Positions 34,168 through 47,600 of a stretch of DNA of 64,000 nt are shown in pieces. Numbering within the stretch: position 1 is the first letter of the stretch; every line of letters starts with the position of its first letter. The position numbers and the translations under genes are program-made. The notes under the pieces are model-generated. The model was not told where the DNA came from and searched no databases. It saw nothing but the letters and a program-made list of their open reading frames with translations. The stretch is from Lojkania enalia. Lineage: Eukaryota > Ascomycota > Dothideomycetes > Pleosporales. Where the stretch lies: NCBI GenBank assembly GCA_010094045.1, contig ML986735.1:50667-114666 (forward strand), given 5' to 3'.

Positions 34168-35935
34168 ATATAATCCACTACCGAGCGGTTAAAACTACCG
34201 AGCGGTTAGTAACCCACTAAAATCTCTACCACCCTATTAATTTTCGTAATATCTCCATAACTACGCGATAGAATACGCTTATTTAAAGCTGATATAACTA
34301 TGGTAAATAAAGCTTTTAAAGAAGGTTAATTTAAGTTAAATCTAGTTGTAGTACAGGCGTTTAAAGTCAGCTATACTACCCTAAAAAAACGCCGCAATAG
34401 GAGACCTTATAGGGCTAATTACACCCCTAATTCGAAGAATCTTATAGAGCTAGAGAAGAGGTCGATTATAGACTATGCACTTGATATAGATACGCGTAGG
34501 TTTCAGCTTAATCTTAACATACTATAAGATATAGCTAATAAACTGCTTCTTAATCGCGGTTAGCAACCTATTAGTAAAAATTAGCCTAATCGCTTCGTCT
34601 TACACGTTCTAGAGCTTAAATTACGCGTTAATCGACGATATAACTACTAAAAAGCTCTAAACGAAGATTCTAAAGTTATTTAAGGCTGGTTCTACCTTAT
34701 ATATAATACTAAGGCTAAATATAGTATCTTTAATAAAGATACGTACAATTTTAATAAGACCGGCTTCTAAATAAGTAAAATTGGCCTAAGAATAGTTATT
34801 ACTAGTACTAAAAGGCGACAAATACCTAAATCTATCTAGCCTAGTAATACTAAGTAGATAATAGTAATTATAGTAGTAAATACGCGTAGCTAGCTGGTTC
34901 TACTATTTATTATTCTTAAAAGCGCGTAATAATATAATACCTAGTACTAGTTAATTACAGATAAGCTTTAGTAGGTTTTATCTATTAGTAAGAAGGGCTG
35001 GATATTTATTAAATATAGGTTTAAGTAGCTTAAGCACTTTAACAAATATACTAAAGCTAGTACTACTAGTACCTATTAACTACTTATTATAGACGGCTAT
35101 AATAGCTATAATTCTATCGAATTTTATAATTATTATAAAGAACGTAATATTATTATACTTTATATACCTCTATACTTATCTTATCTTCTATAACTACTTA
35201 ATATAGGCTGTTTTAGTCTATTAAAGCGTGTATATAGTAAGGAGATTAAAAGCTTAATTCGGTGCTATATTAACTATATAATTAAAGAAGACTTTCTACC
35301 TATATTTAAAGCAGCCTTTAATAACGCTATTACTAATAAAAATATAGCTAGAAGCTTTAGAGGATTTAAATTAGTCCTATTTAGTCTAGATTGTATTATT
35401 TTAAAGCTTAATATCTAAGCTTTATAAACTCTAATACTACCGCTTTTAGAACCTACTAAATAGTAGTTATAAATACTATATAATCGCTTAGAGGTAGAGT
35501 ACTAGACGTAATATATATAATAGCATGTAGAACGATATTAAGATAGCTTACTAATATTAATACTCGAGGGTCTTATAAGTCTTATAAAGGGTATTACGTC
35601 TATAGTATATAGATAGTCGTTTTTAGAGATGGAGAATAGAAATCTCTAGACAGTAAATATAATACTTATAAAGCGTAAGGAGCATAAACGTAAAGTAATT
35701 AAGGGTATAAATACTATCTCTATATTAGATAGGCTACAATTAGTAAAATAATAATAAGAAGGCTGTTAAATAGAATAAAAAGGCCTAAATAGTTACAGTC
35801 GACTATACTAATTAAGATGCTACGGGCGTTATTAAGAGTTAAACTACTATATTAAGACGTATAAAATAGCTCCAATCGAAATATTAAATAGTAAGAATTA
35901 TATAGATATTACTATATAATTAATTACTTTAATAG
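34168..35935 (+). mobile_element. Pogo/Fot1-like transposon C, main part
   Basis: It starts after TA (34166-34167) with a repeat of two direct units containing ACCGAGCGGTT. The transposase is readable for most of its length: VVVQAFKVSYTTLKKRR (HTH), YSIFNKDTYNFNKTGF (first Asp to Asn), LLIIDGYNSYNS (second Asp kept), LYIPLYLSYLLQLLNIGC, FLPIFKAAFNNAI. Stops are mostly TAG/TAA in place of Trp or Gln. It is interrupted at 35935 by a Gypsy-2 LTR next to the duplicated AATAG. Its 3' end lies inverted at 60986-61074. It had inserted into Gypsy-1 copy 1. Confidence 0.88.
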
Positions 35936-36073
35936 TATAATAGCGTAGGTAAGATAATAGGTCTAAATACGGTACGAATCTACTTAGAGGTATATAAGAG
36001 TACGTAGGGGTTTAGGGACCTAAGAATTCTATTAACACCTATAGGCCTTATACGAAAGGATATAGAAGAACTA
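35936..36073 (-). repeat. Gypsy-2 LTR, left part up to the assembly gap
   Basis: This is the first 138 bp of a 279-bp Gypsy-2 LTR, preceded by AATAG at 35931-35935. The last 132 bp are identical to 36623-36754 on the other side of the gap. AATAG matches the inverted CTATT next to the LTR at 61075, so this LTR began as one end of the element now continuing at 61354. Confidence 0.9.
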
Positions 36074-36622
36074 NNNNNNNNNNNNNNNNNNNNNNNNNNN
36101 NNNNNNNNNNNNNNNNNNNNNNNNNNNNNNNNNNNNNNNNNNNNNNNNNNNNNNNNNNNNNNNNNNNNNNNNNNNNNNNNNNNNNNNNNNNNNNNNNNNN
36201 NNNNNNNNNNNNNNNNNNNNNNNNNNNNNNNNNNNNNNNNNNNNNNNNNNNNNNNNNNNNNNNNNNNNNNNNNNNNNNNNNNNNNNNNNNNNNNNNNNNN
36301 NNNNNNNNNNNNNNNNNNNNNNNNNNNNNNNNNNNNNNNNNNNNNNNNNNNNNNNNNNNNNNNNNNNNNNNNNNNNNNNNNNNNNNNNNNNNNNNNNNNN
36401 NNNNNNNNNNNNNNNNNNNNNNNNNNNNNNNNNNNNNNNNNNNNNNNNNNNNNNNNNNNNNNNNNNNNNNNNNNNNNNNNNNNNNNNNNNNNNNNNNNNN
36501 NNNNNNNNNNNNNNNNNNNNNNNNNNNNNNNNNNNNNNNNNNNNNNNNNNNNNNNNNNNNNNNNNNNNNNNNNNNNNNNNNNNNNNNNNNNNNNNNNNNN
36601 NNNNNNNNNNNNNNNNNNNNNN
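36074..36622. other. Assembly gap of 549 N
   Basis: Unknown bases. The same LTR sequence borders both sides, so the true distance may be much smaller or larger than 549. Confidence 0.99.
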
Positions 36623-36895
36623 AGCGTAGGTAAGATAATAGGTCTAAATACGGTACGAATCTACTTAGAGGTATATAAGAGTACGTAGGGGTTTAGGGAC
36701 CTAAGAATTCTATTAACACCTATAGGCCTTATACGAAAGGATATAGAAGAACTATTAAGCTACTTATAAGGGAGTATATAACTATATACAGAAGGGAAAA
36801 GGGGTAGAACTAGGGGTAGAATAAGATAAGTGAAAAGCTTTAGGATAAGGTTATATATAAAACTTTTCGTAGAACGATTTCTTTGCATTATTATA
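36623..36895 (-). repeat. Gypsy-2 LTR, right of the gap (3' LTR of copy a)
   Basis: All but the first few bases of a 279-bp LTR, ending ATTATTATA at 36895 and followed by internal Gypsy-2 sequence. Its 132-bp identity with the LTR left of the gap is much higher than with the other RIP-diverged LTRs of the family. Confidence 0.9.
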
Positions 36896-38604
36896 TTACC
36901 CCTCTCCTTATAGGCTGATAGTCTCTATCTACGCTAGTTTAGAAGGGAATCGGGGCTATTATAGATGGGTTCTAGTATAAAAAAATTTCTTTAAGGAGGT
37001 ATTTACTAGTAAGAGCTAATATACGCAGTTACCTATAGAGATGCGTTTATTAATATAATATTAAGTAAGGTTTTTATAGTAAGTATAATTAACCTATATA
37101 TTAGCTAGTAACTACTATTGTAATAGTTTATTAATATTGCAATTTCGTTGCATATAGTAATAAGCGTTTACTAGCCTTAGTATATTATTAGGTTGCTATT
37201 AACTAAGCTTCTTTAACTAAATAATAACTTCTACTCTATACGTATTATTATACATCCCTAGAACCGTTAATTATTAAAGTATTACTAACGCCTTATAGAA
37301 AAAATTAATTAATATACTACTCCGTCTACTTTTTAAAGCCTCTTTAGAGGCCTTTTAAATTATCTACCTTCGGGTTACACGCGTGCTCGCCCGCGGGTAG
37401 TATATAATATTTACCTTTCGGTTCCTAAGATTAAAAAAATGCAAGTATTATACCTTATAAAATAAAAAGTATAACCCCGTATAAATCGCATCTAATACTA
37501 GTAGAATATTTACTACTAACGTACTTATAGATCCCCTCCTATTATAAGGAGGAGTTTCTAGTCCTCCGGGGCTATCTTAAACTGTAGATAGTAGCCCGAT
37601 ATATAGGAGATAAGGAGGATAAAAAGGTAGCTTTTAAGGTTATTTTAGAATCTACTTATAGCCTAGCGTTTATAGCCCAGGTTATAAAGAGTTAGGAAGA
37701 TAGTCTTCTTACAACTAATATCTAGGTAGTTTTATTCTACTAGGGTACTAAGTTACTCTATTAGGTTTCAGCTTTAGAGGCTCTAGTATCTAACCTTTAG
37801 GCTGATATTACAGCGCTTTTAGGCGGCTAAAAACGAGGTAGGGGAGGTTTAGGGGGAGTCCGGAGAGAAAGAAGGGGAAGAAGAGTAGAGGAGAAGAGGA
37901 CTAGGGAGGTATCTAATAGCCTACTATTAGACCCTCTAGATTTTATAGAAGAGTAATTTCGGGCCTATACTTTAGTTTTTAAATCTACTACTCAACTCTT
38001 ATATGTTATCATCTACTAGGTAATCTATATTCTCTATACTATTCTTATATACCTTAATCTATTTAATTAGGGCTTTTAGGGGTTCTAGCTAATTCGGATA
38101 CTTATTATAAAAAGCTCTTAGCTTATAAAGCGAACCTATAAAATTTAAGGCTTTATACTAGACCAGGTTAAAATCATATCCTACCTATTTTATACCGTAT
38201 TTAAGGGTCTTATAATACAGCTTACTAGCTAGTATTTCCTTAACCTCCTACTCTTCTACCCCCTTAATAGCGATAGCGGGTGGTTTCGGAGCTTCTTATC
38301 CTAATAGAGGGTCCTAGGGGTTCTTATATAGTAGGTTTAGTATAAAGATATTATATATTCTCAATTCTAGAGGTAGTTGTAGATAGTATAAGTTTCTAAC
38401 CTATTTTAATACTTTAAAAGGGCTCTTCTATTAATTAGATAGCTTTCAGCTTAGTCTCTAAACTGTAAGATTCTTAGTATTTAGGTAGACTATATTACTA
38501 ATCTACTAATTAATCGGTTGTTAATAATAGTTAATAACAGATTATATACAATTCTAAGCTTTCTTAATATTAGTTTTTACGGTTTCCTAGGCTGTATATA
38601 TATA
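36896..38604 (-). mobile_element. Gypsy-2 copy a, 3' internal part with integrase tail and chromodomain
   Basis: Read on the minus strand, about 38600-37990 gives the end of a Gypsy pol. NLYYLQLPLELRIYNIFIL is the integrase C-terminal segment. EVKEILASKLYYKTLKY and VGYDFNLV form a chromodomain-like module that would target integration to heterochromatin. Pol ends near 37990. From there to the LTR lie an opposite-strand frame (listed separately) and about 500 bp without recognisable content. The sequence stops at 38604 where the older Copia element is inserted and resumes at 49110. Confidence 0.75.
37500..37950 (+). pseudogene. Antisense open frame in the 3' part of Gypsy-2 copy a
   Basis: A plus-strand frame opposite to pol reads YYKEEFLVLRGYLKL, DKKVAFKVILESTYSLAFIA, VSALEALVSNL and ADITALLGG. 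It then becomes a Gly/Arg/Glu-rich tail. Interruptions are almost only TAG, as expected for Gln or Trp codons after RIP, so this was once a protein frame. It is unrelated in sequence to the antisense frame of Gypsy-1 but sits at the same place. No domain is recognised. Confidence 0.5.
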
Positions 38605-39411
38605 TATTAGAGCTGGCTAGCTCTAATAAAGATTGGAAAACTGCATCTATTAACTAGAAATACGAGATATATTATATATATATCCCTAGACCTGCTAAAA
38701 GGCTAACTATAAATAGCTTAGCTGTAATATACCCCCCTAGCTATAGTAAATAGTAAAGCTACCTTCTAGTTAACTAGTCTAGATACCTCTATAAGACCGA
38801 GCTGCTTTAAAAAGGTAAGGTACTTCTACTTAGGTAGTACCTTTATAAAACCGTCTGCTAGCATCTAGTTCGTCGGCTTCCAGCTAACCTATAATCTTCC
38901 TACTTCAACTTCTTATCGAATCTATATCTAATAAGTGTCTATATAATATAGCCTAGTCTATAGTCTATCTACTACTTTAGTAGTAATACCTACTATCTGC
39001 TAATTATTATAAAATAGCGTAGGGACTATTTCTATACTAAACCCTACGTGATTAAAGACCCTAGTCTACTATTACAGCTTGCTGCCTACTACGGACAGAG
39101 CTAGCAGCTTAGCCTTAATCGTTGACTTAGTAATCGAGCGCTATATTATTACTTTCTAGTTGATAGGTAGGCTATAGAGCTTAAATAGGTAGCCCTACAA
39201 GCTACGACGCGTCTCTTAATTATCTGTAAATACTACGTCTAATACTCTATAGAATAGTAGCTTATACTTATTACTAAAGTAGGTTGTATTTTTCTAATCT
39301 AGTCTAGATACTTGTAAGTTTAGCCCTCTTATACTAATTATATATCTCTAGACGTACTCTACTACTTAAATATAACTCTATTCTAGATTTTTAAGATAGG
39401 TTACTAGAGTT
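38605..39411 (-). mobile_element. Older Copia element, 3' end (LTR plus RNase H part)
   Basis: It consists of a 125-bp LTR (38605-38729) preceded by ATATA, then minus-strand RNase H sequence (LTFLKQLGLIEVSRLVN near the C-terminus). It is cut at 39411 by the younger Copia. The rest of this element is at 44662-49109. Confidence 0.92.
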
Positions 39412-42400
39412 TATTACAGCTAAGCTATTTATAGTTAGCTCCTTAGTAGGTCTAGGGATATATATATAGCATATCTCGCATTTCTAGTTAATAGACGCAG
39501 TTTTCTAACCCTTATTAGAGCTAGCTAGCTCTAATAGTTATAAGCCCGGAAGCTCTTTAACTACTACTATATTCTATATAGATAGACTAGAGCTGATTAA
39601 TATAGGCTTAGTTAATTATATCTCGTTTATCAAGACCTTAATTACCTTAATATCGCTAGGCTAGTTAGGAAGCTAGAGAGCTTAGAACTAGTTATAGTAG
39701 AGACCTCGATAGATTAACGCGATATAGTATATTAAAAAGATAATAGAATCAGACCTGCTTATTACTAAGGCTACGGTTATTCTTAATAAGCTAGAGTACT
39801 AGATATAGTAGCTATTTCTGTAGAAGGATAGCGCGGACTAGAACCAGCTCTAGAAATACATAGACCTAGACCTTAGTAAGAAGCTAGTCTTTTAACTAGA
39901 TGCTAAGAAGCCGATTAAGAAGTAGTTCGGAGATTTCCACAGGATAGATAGTAATGCTAAGGTAGCAGATACTAAAGTAGATATTATAGATCTGACTAAT
40001 TAAGAATTGGTAAAATATAAAGCCTAGTATAGAATATATAGCTGCAGTAAGGCGCGATAGCTATAGAAAGAGAAGGCTCTTAGGGAATTTACGTAGGAGA
40101 TATCGAGGATAATAGTAGCTTAATATATCTATCTAATTGTAGACTATAAGACTGTATACGATTAACTATAGATTTTTAAGAAGTATCTCTACCCGAGTAA
40201 AGCTAAGCGCAGTATATAGCTACAGGCTTAATACTAGACGCTTAAGATATAACTAAGAAAGGGGAACCTAGATACCTGGTTTAAGGATTAGCTTAAAATA
40301 ACGCGTGTTATAAACCTAGCGAGTATACTAGAAATATAGGGGAATTAAGCTTAGTAGGACTTTATTCTCGTAGTTAAGAGCTTAGACGATAGCTGGGTAG
40401 TAAATAAGCTATTACTGCTTATTAAGTCTAAAGTAGATGATAGGCTATATATAAGTATCTTAGACCTAGTAGCGTAGTATACGTTATACTATCGTCGTAC
40501 TAGACCGGTTATATTAGAACTAGGGACGTTTACGACGCTTAGTATCGTACTATAGTAACTATAATAGTTATAGTAGACTAATAGCAGCTAGAAACCTTAG
40601 CAATTAAAATAGATAGTCTGCCTCTATAGAGATAATTACAAATTTAAGTAGTATTTATATATTAACTTAGCGCTGCGCCTATTAAGCTAGCAGCTAGATT
40701 AAGATATTAAGTAGAGATTCTAGGAGCTTAAGATATTAAGATCTTCTAGGTTAAAAGTACTCTATAATATCGAGAAGTAACTAGTAGTATTAGTAGGCTT
40801 TATAGGCTCTGCGATAGTTTTAGTACTAGTATTAAGTATAATAAAAAGATAGGATAACGGGTGTTAACTATTAGGACTAGCTGTAACGGTAGCTCTAAAC
40901 CTAAGTTAATTAGCAAGCTCTATAGCAGCTTTAGCTCTATAGCTTAGAGCTGTATAAGCTAAGTAGTATTAATATTAGCTATTACTACTTAATAGATGGA
41001 TTATAGACCCTAGCTTAAATACCTATATTACTAACAGCAAGTTTTATAGCTGGAGAATAATATAGCAGCTTAGACTAAACGACTATATATATATAGGGGG
41101 ATAGCTGCTACTAATTCGAGAATAGAGAGAAGTCCAGCTGTAGATATAGACGCCTATTAGAATTAAGACTATCCTACTCTCGTATATAGTATATATCCTA
41201 GAGATGTTTACGAGTATAGTTAGTCTCTTATACTATAGTATAGTAGGGATCCATTTTAACTTAGGACGAGACTATCTATATTAGATAGATCCGTCGAATA
41301 TTATATATTATCTTAGGCGCACGTTCGGGTATTAGCTAATAGATATAGAAGATAGTATATAACTATCTCTATTAGTATATTTAATATAGTATAGACTAAA
41401 GCCTTCTTACGCAGTTTACAAGCAGCTAGAACTTATACCTATATAAGCTTATAGGGTATTCGGCTATACTAGCTAAAAGGCAGTTACTTATCTACCTGCT
41501 TATATTAACAGGCTTAAGTTAATTAAGCAGTAGTAGTAGAGAAATTAAGTTCTAAAGTAGACAGAATATACCGTCTATATCTAGTCTAAGCTCTATAAGA
41601 TAGTAAGTAGGAGAACTCCTTAAGAACCAGCCTAGAGACTATTTAAGAGACTAGGGATAGATTTAGTCTAGATATATAATCGGTTAGAGCGCTGCTATAA
41701 TGGAGACCTCTAGATATTCTATATAGTCTACTAGTATAGTAGGTAGTACGAGGCCTGCTGCCTGCTAAATAAGAATATAATAATACTATAATATATAGTA
41801 TAGAGATTACTAGTTAAACTTAAAGCTTAGTTTAATATATAGGTTAAAGCTATTAGACTTAACAGCGAGTACGGATATTCTAAGATGCTTAATATCTTTA
41901 AGGACCTAGAAATCTCAGTAGAACTATAAGTAGAGTATACTAAGGAGTAGAATAATTTAATAGAGAGAGTAGGGCAGTCGCTAGTCGTATAGGGAAAAGC
42001 TATAAGAATAGACGCAGGGCTACTAATAGAGGTATTAAATAAGTGCCTACTCTTAGCAGTCTATCTCCTCAATCGTATACCGACCGAAGCTCTGGACTAG
42101 TATACCCTATATAAGGTAATATACAGAACTAGACCGTTAGTAGTTTATCTTAATATACTAGAAGCTAAGGTATATATTCTAAATTATTACCTATATTAGA
42201 AAGAGAAGCTGTAATCTTACGCGCTGATCGGACGCCTTATAGAATATAATTCTACAAATATCTATTATATCTAGATGCTAGAGCTAGATAGAGTTATTAG
42301 AACTAGAGATATTATTCTACTACCTATAGAATCGTATGAAGATCTTATCTTTCTAGATAAGTAGATGCTGCGTCTAGCAGCTGTAGTATTTAATATTAAG

Positions 42401-44661
42401 GAGAGCTGTAAGCTGAATAATATAGAGCTTAAACAGATACTAGATTAATCAACTCCTTAATCGCGCAAGGAGACGTTAGATAATAAACTCGAGTAGTAGA
42501 TTAAGCAGCAGCTTGAGTAGAAGTTAGGTTAGCAACAATCGAGTAAACCGGCTAGAGTAGAGCATCCAGCAGTTAGCGGCATTATAATGCTAGAAGACAC
42601 CCTAGAACCGTATAGTTAAGACAATCACGACGAGCATCTAGAGGTAATAACTAGCCTCTTTAAGAGCTGGCATTAGATTAAGCTAGAAGTAGAGGCTCTA
42701 GACCGATAATTAAATAATGCGAACAGACGCGACAAAATTAGTAGTTAGCTTAATACTAGAAATATTATAGAAACTAGAACTTATAGAATACCCCGTATAT
42801 ATTATACAGCGTTTATAGAAGCGTTATAGTAGAAGATAAGTAGTAATATACTAGCTAATTAGCCTAGGATCAGTCTATATAGAGATTAGCTGCTACCTCT
42901 ACTAAAGTAATAGAAGTAGCTTAAGAGGCATTTATTTAGAATCGAATTTAAGAAAGCAGTAATAGTAGAGCTTTAGAACTACTGCAGTAAGGGCTGTCTA
43001 GTTTATATAATAGAGACTAGAACTAGTATACAGCTAGAGATCGAGTTTCTACTACTAATATAGGTATTTGTATACAAATTCGATGAGGATAGATATCTAT
43101 ATAAGTTTAAAGCTAAGCTAGTTATTAGAAGAGACTTATAGTAGGACTGGGGAGATATATATATAGCTACTCTAGCAGTACAAGTATTCCGATTCCTAAT
43201 CGCTCTAGCAGCAGCTTTTAGACTATACGCCTATTAATATAATATCACTAACGCTTTCTTAAATATACTACTAGATAGACTAATATACGCTTATACGCTA
43301 GAAGGATTTATATAGGAGCTAGATAAGCTACTAGAGATAAGAAAAGCTCTCTATAGCCTAAGAGATACTCCTCTACTCTAGTATAAGTACTTTAAGAGCT
43401 CGCTGTTTAAGCTAGAACTATAGCTAATCTAGGAGGTCCTATATCTATTTAGAAGTAAGAGCCTGATAGTATTCTTCTACGTTAATAATATAGTTGTCCT
43501 AGTCTATCTAGACTACTTTACTACGTATTAGTAATTTAAAGTAGGCTTAAAATTGTAGTACGAGCTATACTTACTTAGATAGCTCTAGTAGTTCCTAGGA
43601 ATTAGAATAGTTTAAGACTAGGATGTAGGTAGAATCTAGCTTAGTTAAGACTCGTTTATTAATAAGGTCGCAGCTAAGTATAGACTATAGAAGTAGGGGT
43701 AGAGAAGCTATTCTACGGTACCTCTAGTCGATAACCACCTAGCATTAAATATAGAGGAGCTAAACTATTAGAGAACTAAATATTATTAGTAGCTAGTTAG
43801 ATTCCTAAGATATCTAGTAGTTTATACGCGCCCAGATATCTTAAAAACTTACTTAGTTCTAGTAACCTATCTTAAGAATCTAGAATAGAGTTATATTTAA
43901 GTAGTAGAGTACGTCTAGAGATATATAATTAGTACGAGAGGGCTAGACTTATAAGTATCTAGATTAGATTAGGAAAATGTAACCTACTTCAGTAATAAAC
44001 GCGAGCTACTATTCTATAGAGTATTAGATATAATATTCGCGGATAATTAAGAGACGCGTTATAGCTTATAAAGCTACCTATTTAAGCTTTATAGCCTGCT
44101 TATTAACTAGAAAGTAATAATACAGCGCTTAGTTACTAAGTTAACAACTAAGGCTAAGCTGCTAGCTCTATCTATAGTAGGCAGCGAGCTGTAATAGTAG
44201 ACTAGGGTCTTCGATTATATAGGGTTTAATATAGAGATAGTCCCTACGCTATTTTATAATAATTAGCAGATAGTAGGTATTACTACTAAAGTAGTAGATA
44301 GACTATAGACTAGACTATATTATATAGATACTTATCAGATATAGATTCGACAAGAAGTTAAAGTAGGAAGGTTACAGGTTAGTTAGAAGCCGACGAACTA
44401 GATACCAGTAAACGGTCTTATAAAGGCACTACTTAAACAGAAGCACCTTACCTTTTTAAAGCAACTCGGTCTTATAGAAGTATTTAGACCAGTTAACTAG
44501 AAGGCAGCTTTACTATTTACTGCAGCTGGGGGGGTATATTATAGCTAAGCTATTTATAGTTAGCTCCTTAGCAGGTCTAGGAATATATATATAGTATATC
44601 TCGCATTTCTAGTTAATAGACGTAGTTTTCCAACTTTTATTAGAGCTAGCTAGCTCTAATA
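39412..44661 (+). mobile_element. Younger Copia element, full length (5,250 bp), nested in the older one
   Basis: LTRs 39412-39536 and 44537-44661 (125 bp each, TATTA...CTAATA ends) are flanked by GAGTT at 39407-39411 and 44662-44666. Inside, on the plus strand: gag-like region about 39700-40900, protease motif WIIDPSLNTYITNS near 40990, integrase about 41640-42350. Next comes RT at about 43060-43600 (YQYNITNAFLN; active site YVNN, both Asp lost) and RNase H about 43900-44420. Many TAG/TAA stops show heavy RIP. Every stop sits where Ty1/Copia relatives have Trp or Gln as far as I can judge. Confidence 0.93.
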
Positions 44662-47600
44662 GAGTTAAGTAAGCTTTTAAAATATCTGGGCGCGTGTAAA
44701 CTACTAGATATTTTAGGAATCTAACTAGCTGCTAATAATATTTAGTTCTCTAATAGTTTAGCTCTTCTATACTTAATGCTAGGTAGTTATTAACTAGAGG
44801 TACTATAGGATAGCTTTTCTACTCCTACTTCTATAGTCTATACTTAGCTACAACCTTATTAATAAACGAGTCTTAACTAAGCTAGATTCTACCTATATCC
44901 TAGTCTCGAACTATTCTAATTCTTAGGAACTACCAGAGCTATTTAAATAAGTATAGCTTATACTATGATTTTAAGCCTACTTTAAATTACTAATACGTAG
45001 TAAAATAGTTTAGATAGACTAGAACAACTATATTATTAACGTAGAAGAATACTATTAAGCTCTTACTTCTAAATAGATATAGGACCTCCTAGATTAGCTG
45101 TAATTCTAGCTTAAGCAGCGAGCTCTTAAGGTACTTATACTAGAGTAGAGGAGTATCTCTTAGGCTATAGAAAGCTTTCCTTATCTCTAGCAGCTTATCT
45201 AGCTCTTATATAAATCCTTCTAGTATATAAGCGTATATTAGTCTGTCTAGCAGTATATTTAAGAAAGCGTTGGTAATATTGTATTAATAGACGTATAGTC
45301 TAAAAGCTGCTGCTAGAGCGACTAGGAATTAGAATACTTATACTACTAGAGTAGCTGTATATATATCTCCCCAGTCCTACTACAAGTCTCCTCTAATAAC
45401 TAGCCTAGCTTTAAACTTATATAGATATCTATTCTCATTAAATTTATATATAAATACCTATATTAGCGGTAGAAGCTTAATTTCTAGCTATATACTAGCT
45501 CTAGTCTCTATTATATAAACTAAACAGCCCTTGCTACGGTAGCTCTAAAGCTCTACTACTACTACTTTCTTAAATTCGATTCTAAATAGATGCCTCTTAA
45601 GCTACTTCTATTACTTTGGTAGAGGTAGTAGCTAATCTCTATATAGACTGATCTTAGGCTAATCAGCTAGTATATTACTACTTATCTTCTACTATAACGC
45701 TTCTATAAATACTGTATAGTATATGCGGGGTATTTTATAAGTTCTAGTCTCCGTAATATTTCTAGTATTAAGCTGACTACTAATTTCGTCGCGTCTATTT
45801 ATATTATTTAATCGTCGGTCTAGAGCCTCTACTTCTAGCTTAATCTAATACTAGTTCTTAGAGAGGCTAGTTATTACCTCTAAATACTTATTACGATCGT
45901 CTTAACTATGCGGTTCTAGGGTATCTTCTAGCGTTATAATACTACTAACTGTTAGATACTCTACTCTAGCTAGCTTACTTAATTATTACTAACCTAGCTC
46001 CTGCTTAAGCTGCTACTTAATCTACTATTCGAGCTTATTATCTAACGTCTTCTTACGTAATTAAGGAGTTAATTAATCTAGTATCTGTTTAAGTTCTATA
46101 TTATTTAGCTTATAGCTCTCCTTAATATTAAGTACTGTAGCTACTAGATATAGTATCTACTTATCTAGAAAGATAAGATCTTCATGCGATTCTGCAGGTA
46201 GTAGAATAACATCTCTAGTCCTAATAACTCTATCTAGCTCTAGTATCTAGATGCGATAGATATTTGTAGAGTTATATTTTATAAAGCATTTAATTAGCGC
46301 GTAAGATTATAGCTTCTCTCTCTAGTATAGGTAATAATTTAGGATATATACCTTAGCTTCTAGTATACTAAAATAAGCTACTAACGGTCTAGTTCCGCGT
46401 ATTACCTTATATAGGGTATACTAGTCCAGAGCTTCGGTCGGCGTACGATTAAGGAGATAGACTACTAAGAGTAGACACTTATTTAATACCTCTATTAGTA
46501 TCCCTACGTCTATCCTTATAGCTCTTCTCTATACGACTAGTAACTACCCTACTCTTTCTATCAGACTATTCTACTCCTTAATATACTCTACTTATAGTTC
46601 TACTAAGATTCCTAGATTCTTAAAGATATTAAGTATCTTAAAATATCCGCGCTTACTATTAAGCTTAATAGCTTTAACCTACGCGTTAAACTAAACTTTA
46701 AGCTTAACTAGTAATCTCTATACTATATATTATAGCGTTATTATATTCTTATTTAGTAGGTAGTAGGCCTTATACTACCTACTATACTAGCAGACTATAT
46801 AGAATATCTAGAGGTCTCTATTATAGTAGTATTCTAACCGATCGCGTATCTAGACTAAATCTATCTCTAGTCTCTTAAATAGTCTCTAGGCTAGTTCTTA
46901 AGGAGCTCTTCTATTTATTATCTTATAGAGCTTAAACTGGATGTAGACGGTATATTCTGTCTACTTTAGAGCTTAATTTCTCTACTACTACTACTTAATT
47001 AACTTAAGCCTGTTAATATAAGTAGGTAGATAAGCAACTACCTTCTAGCTAATATAGCTAAATACCCTATAAGCTTATACGGGTGTAAGTTCTAGCTACT
47101 TATAAGCTATATAGGAAGGCCTTAATCTATACTATATTAAATATACTGATAGAGATAGTTGTATACTATCCTCTATATCTATTAGCTAATACCCGGACGT
47201 GCGCCTAAGATAATATATAATATTCGACGGATCTATCTAATATAGATAGTTTCGTCCTAAATTAAAATAGATCCCTATTATACTATAGTATAAGAGACTA
47301 ACTATACTTATAAACATCTCTAGGATATATACTACATATAAGAGTAGGATAGTCTCAATTCTAGTAGGCGTCTATACCTATAGCTAGACTTTTCTCTATT
47401 TTTAAATTAGTAGTAGCTATTCCCCTATATATACGTAGTCGTCTAGTCTAGGCTGCTGTATTATTCTCCAGCTATAAGACTTACTATTAGTAATATAGGT
47501 ATTTAAGCTAGGGTCTATAATCTATCTATTAAGCAGTAATAGCTAATACTAATACTACTTAGCCTATACAGCTTTAAGTTATAGAGTTAAAACTGCTATA

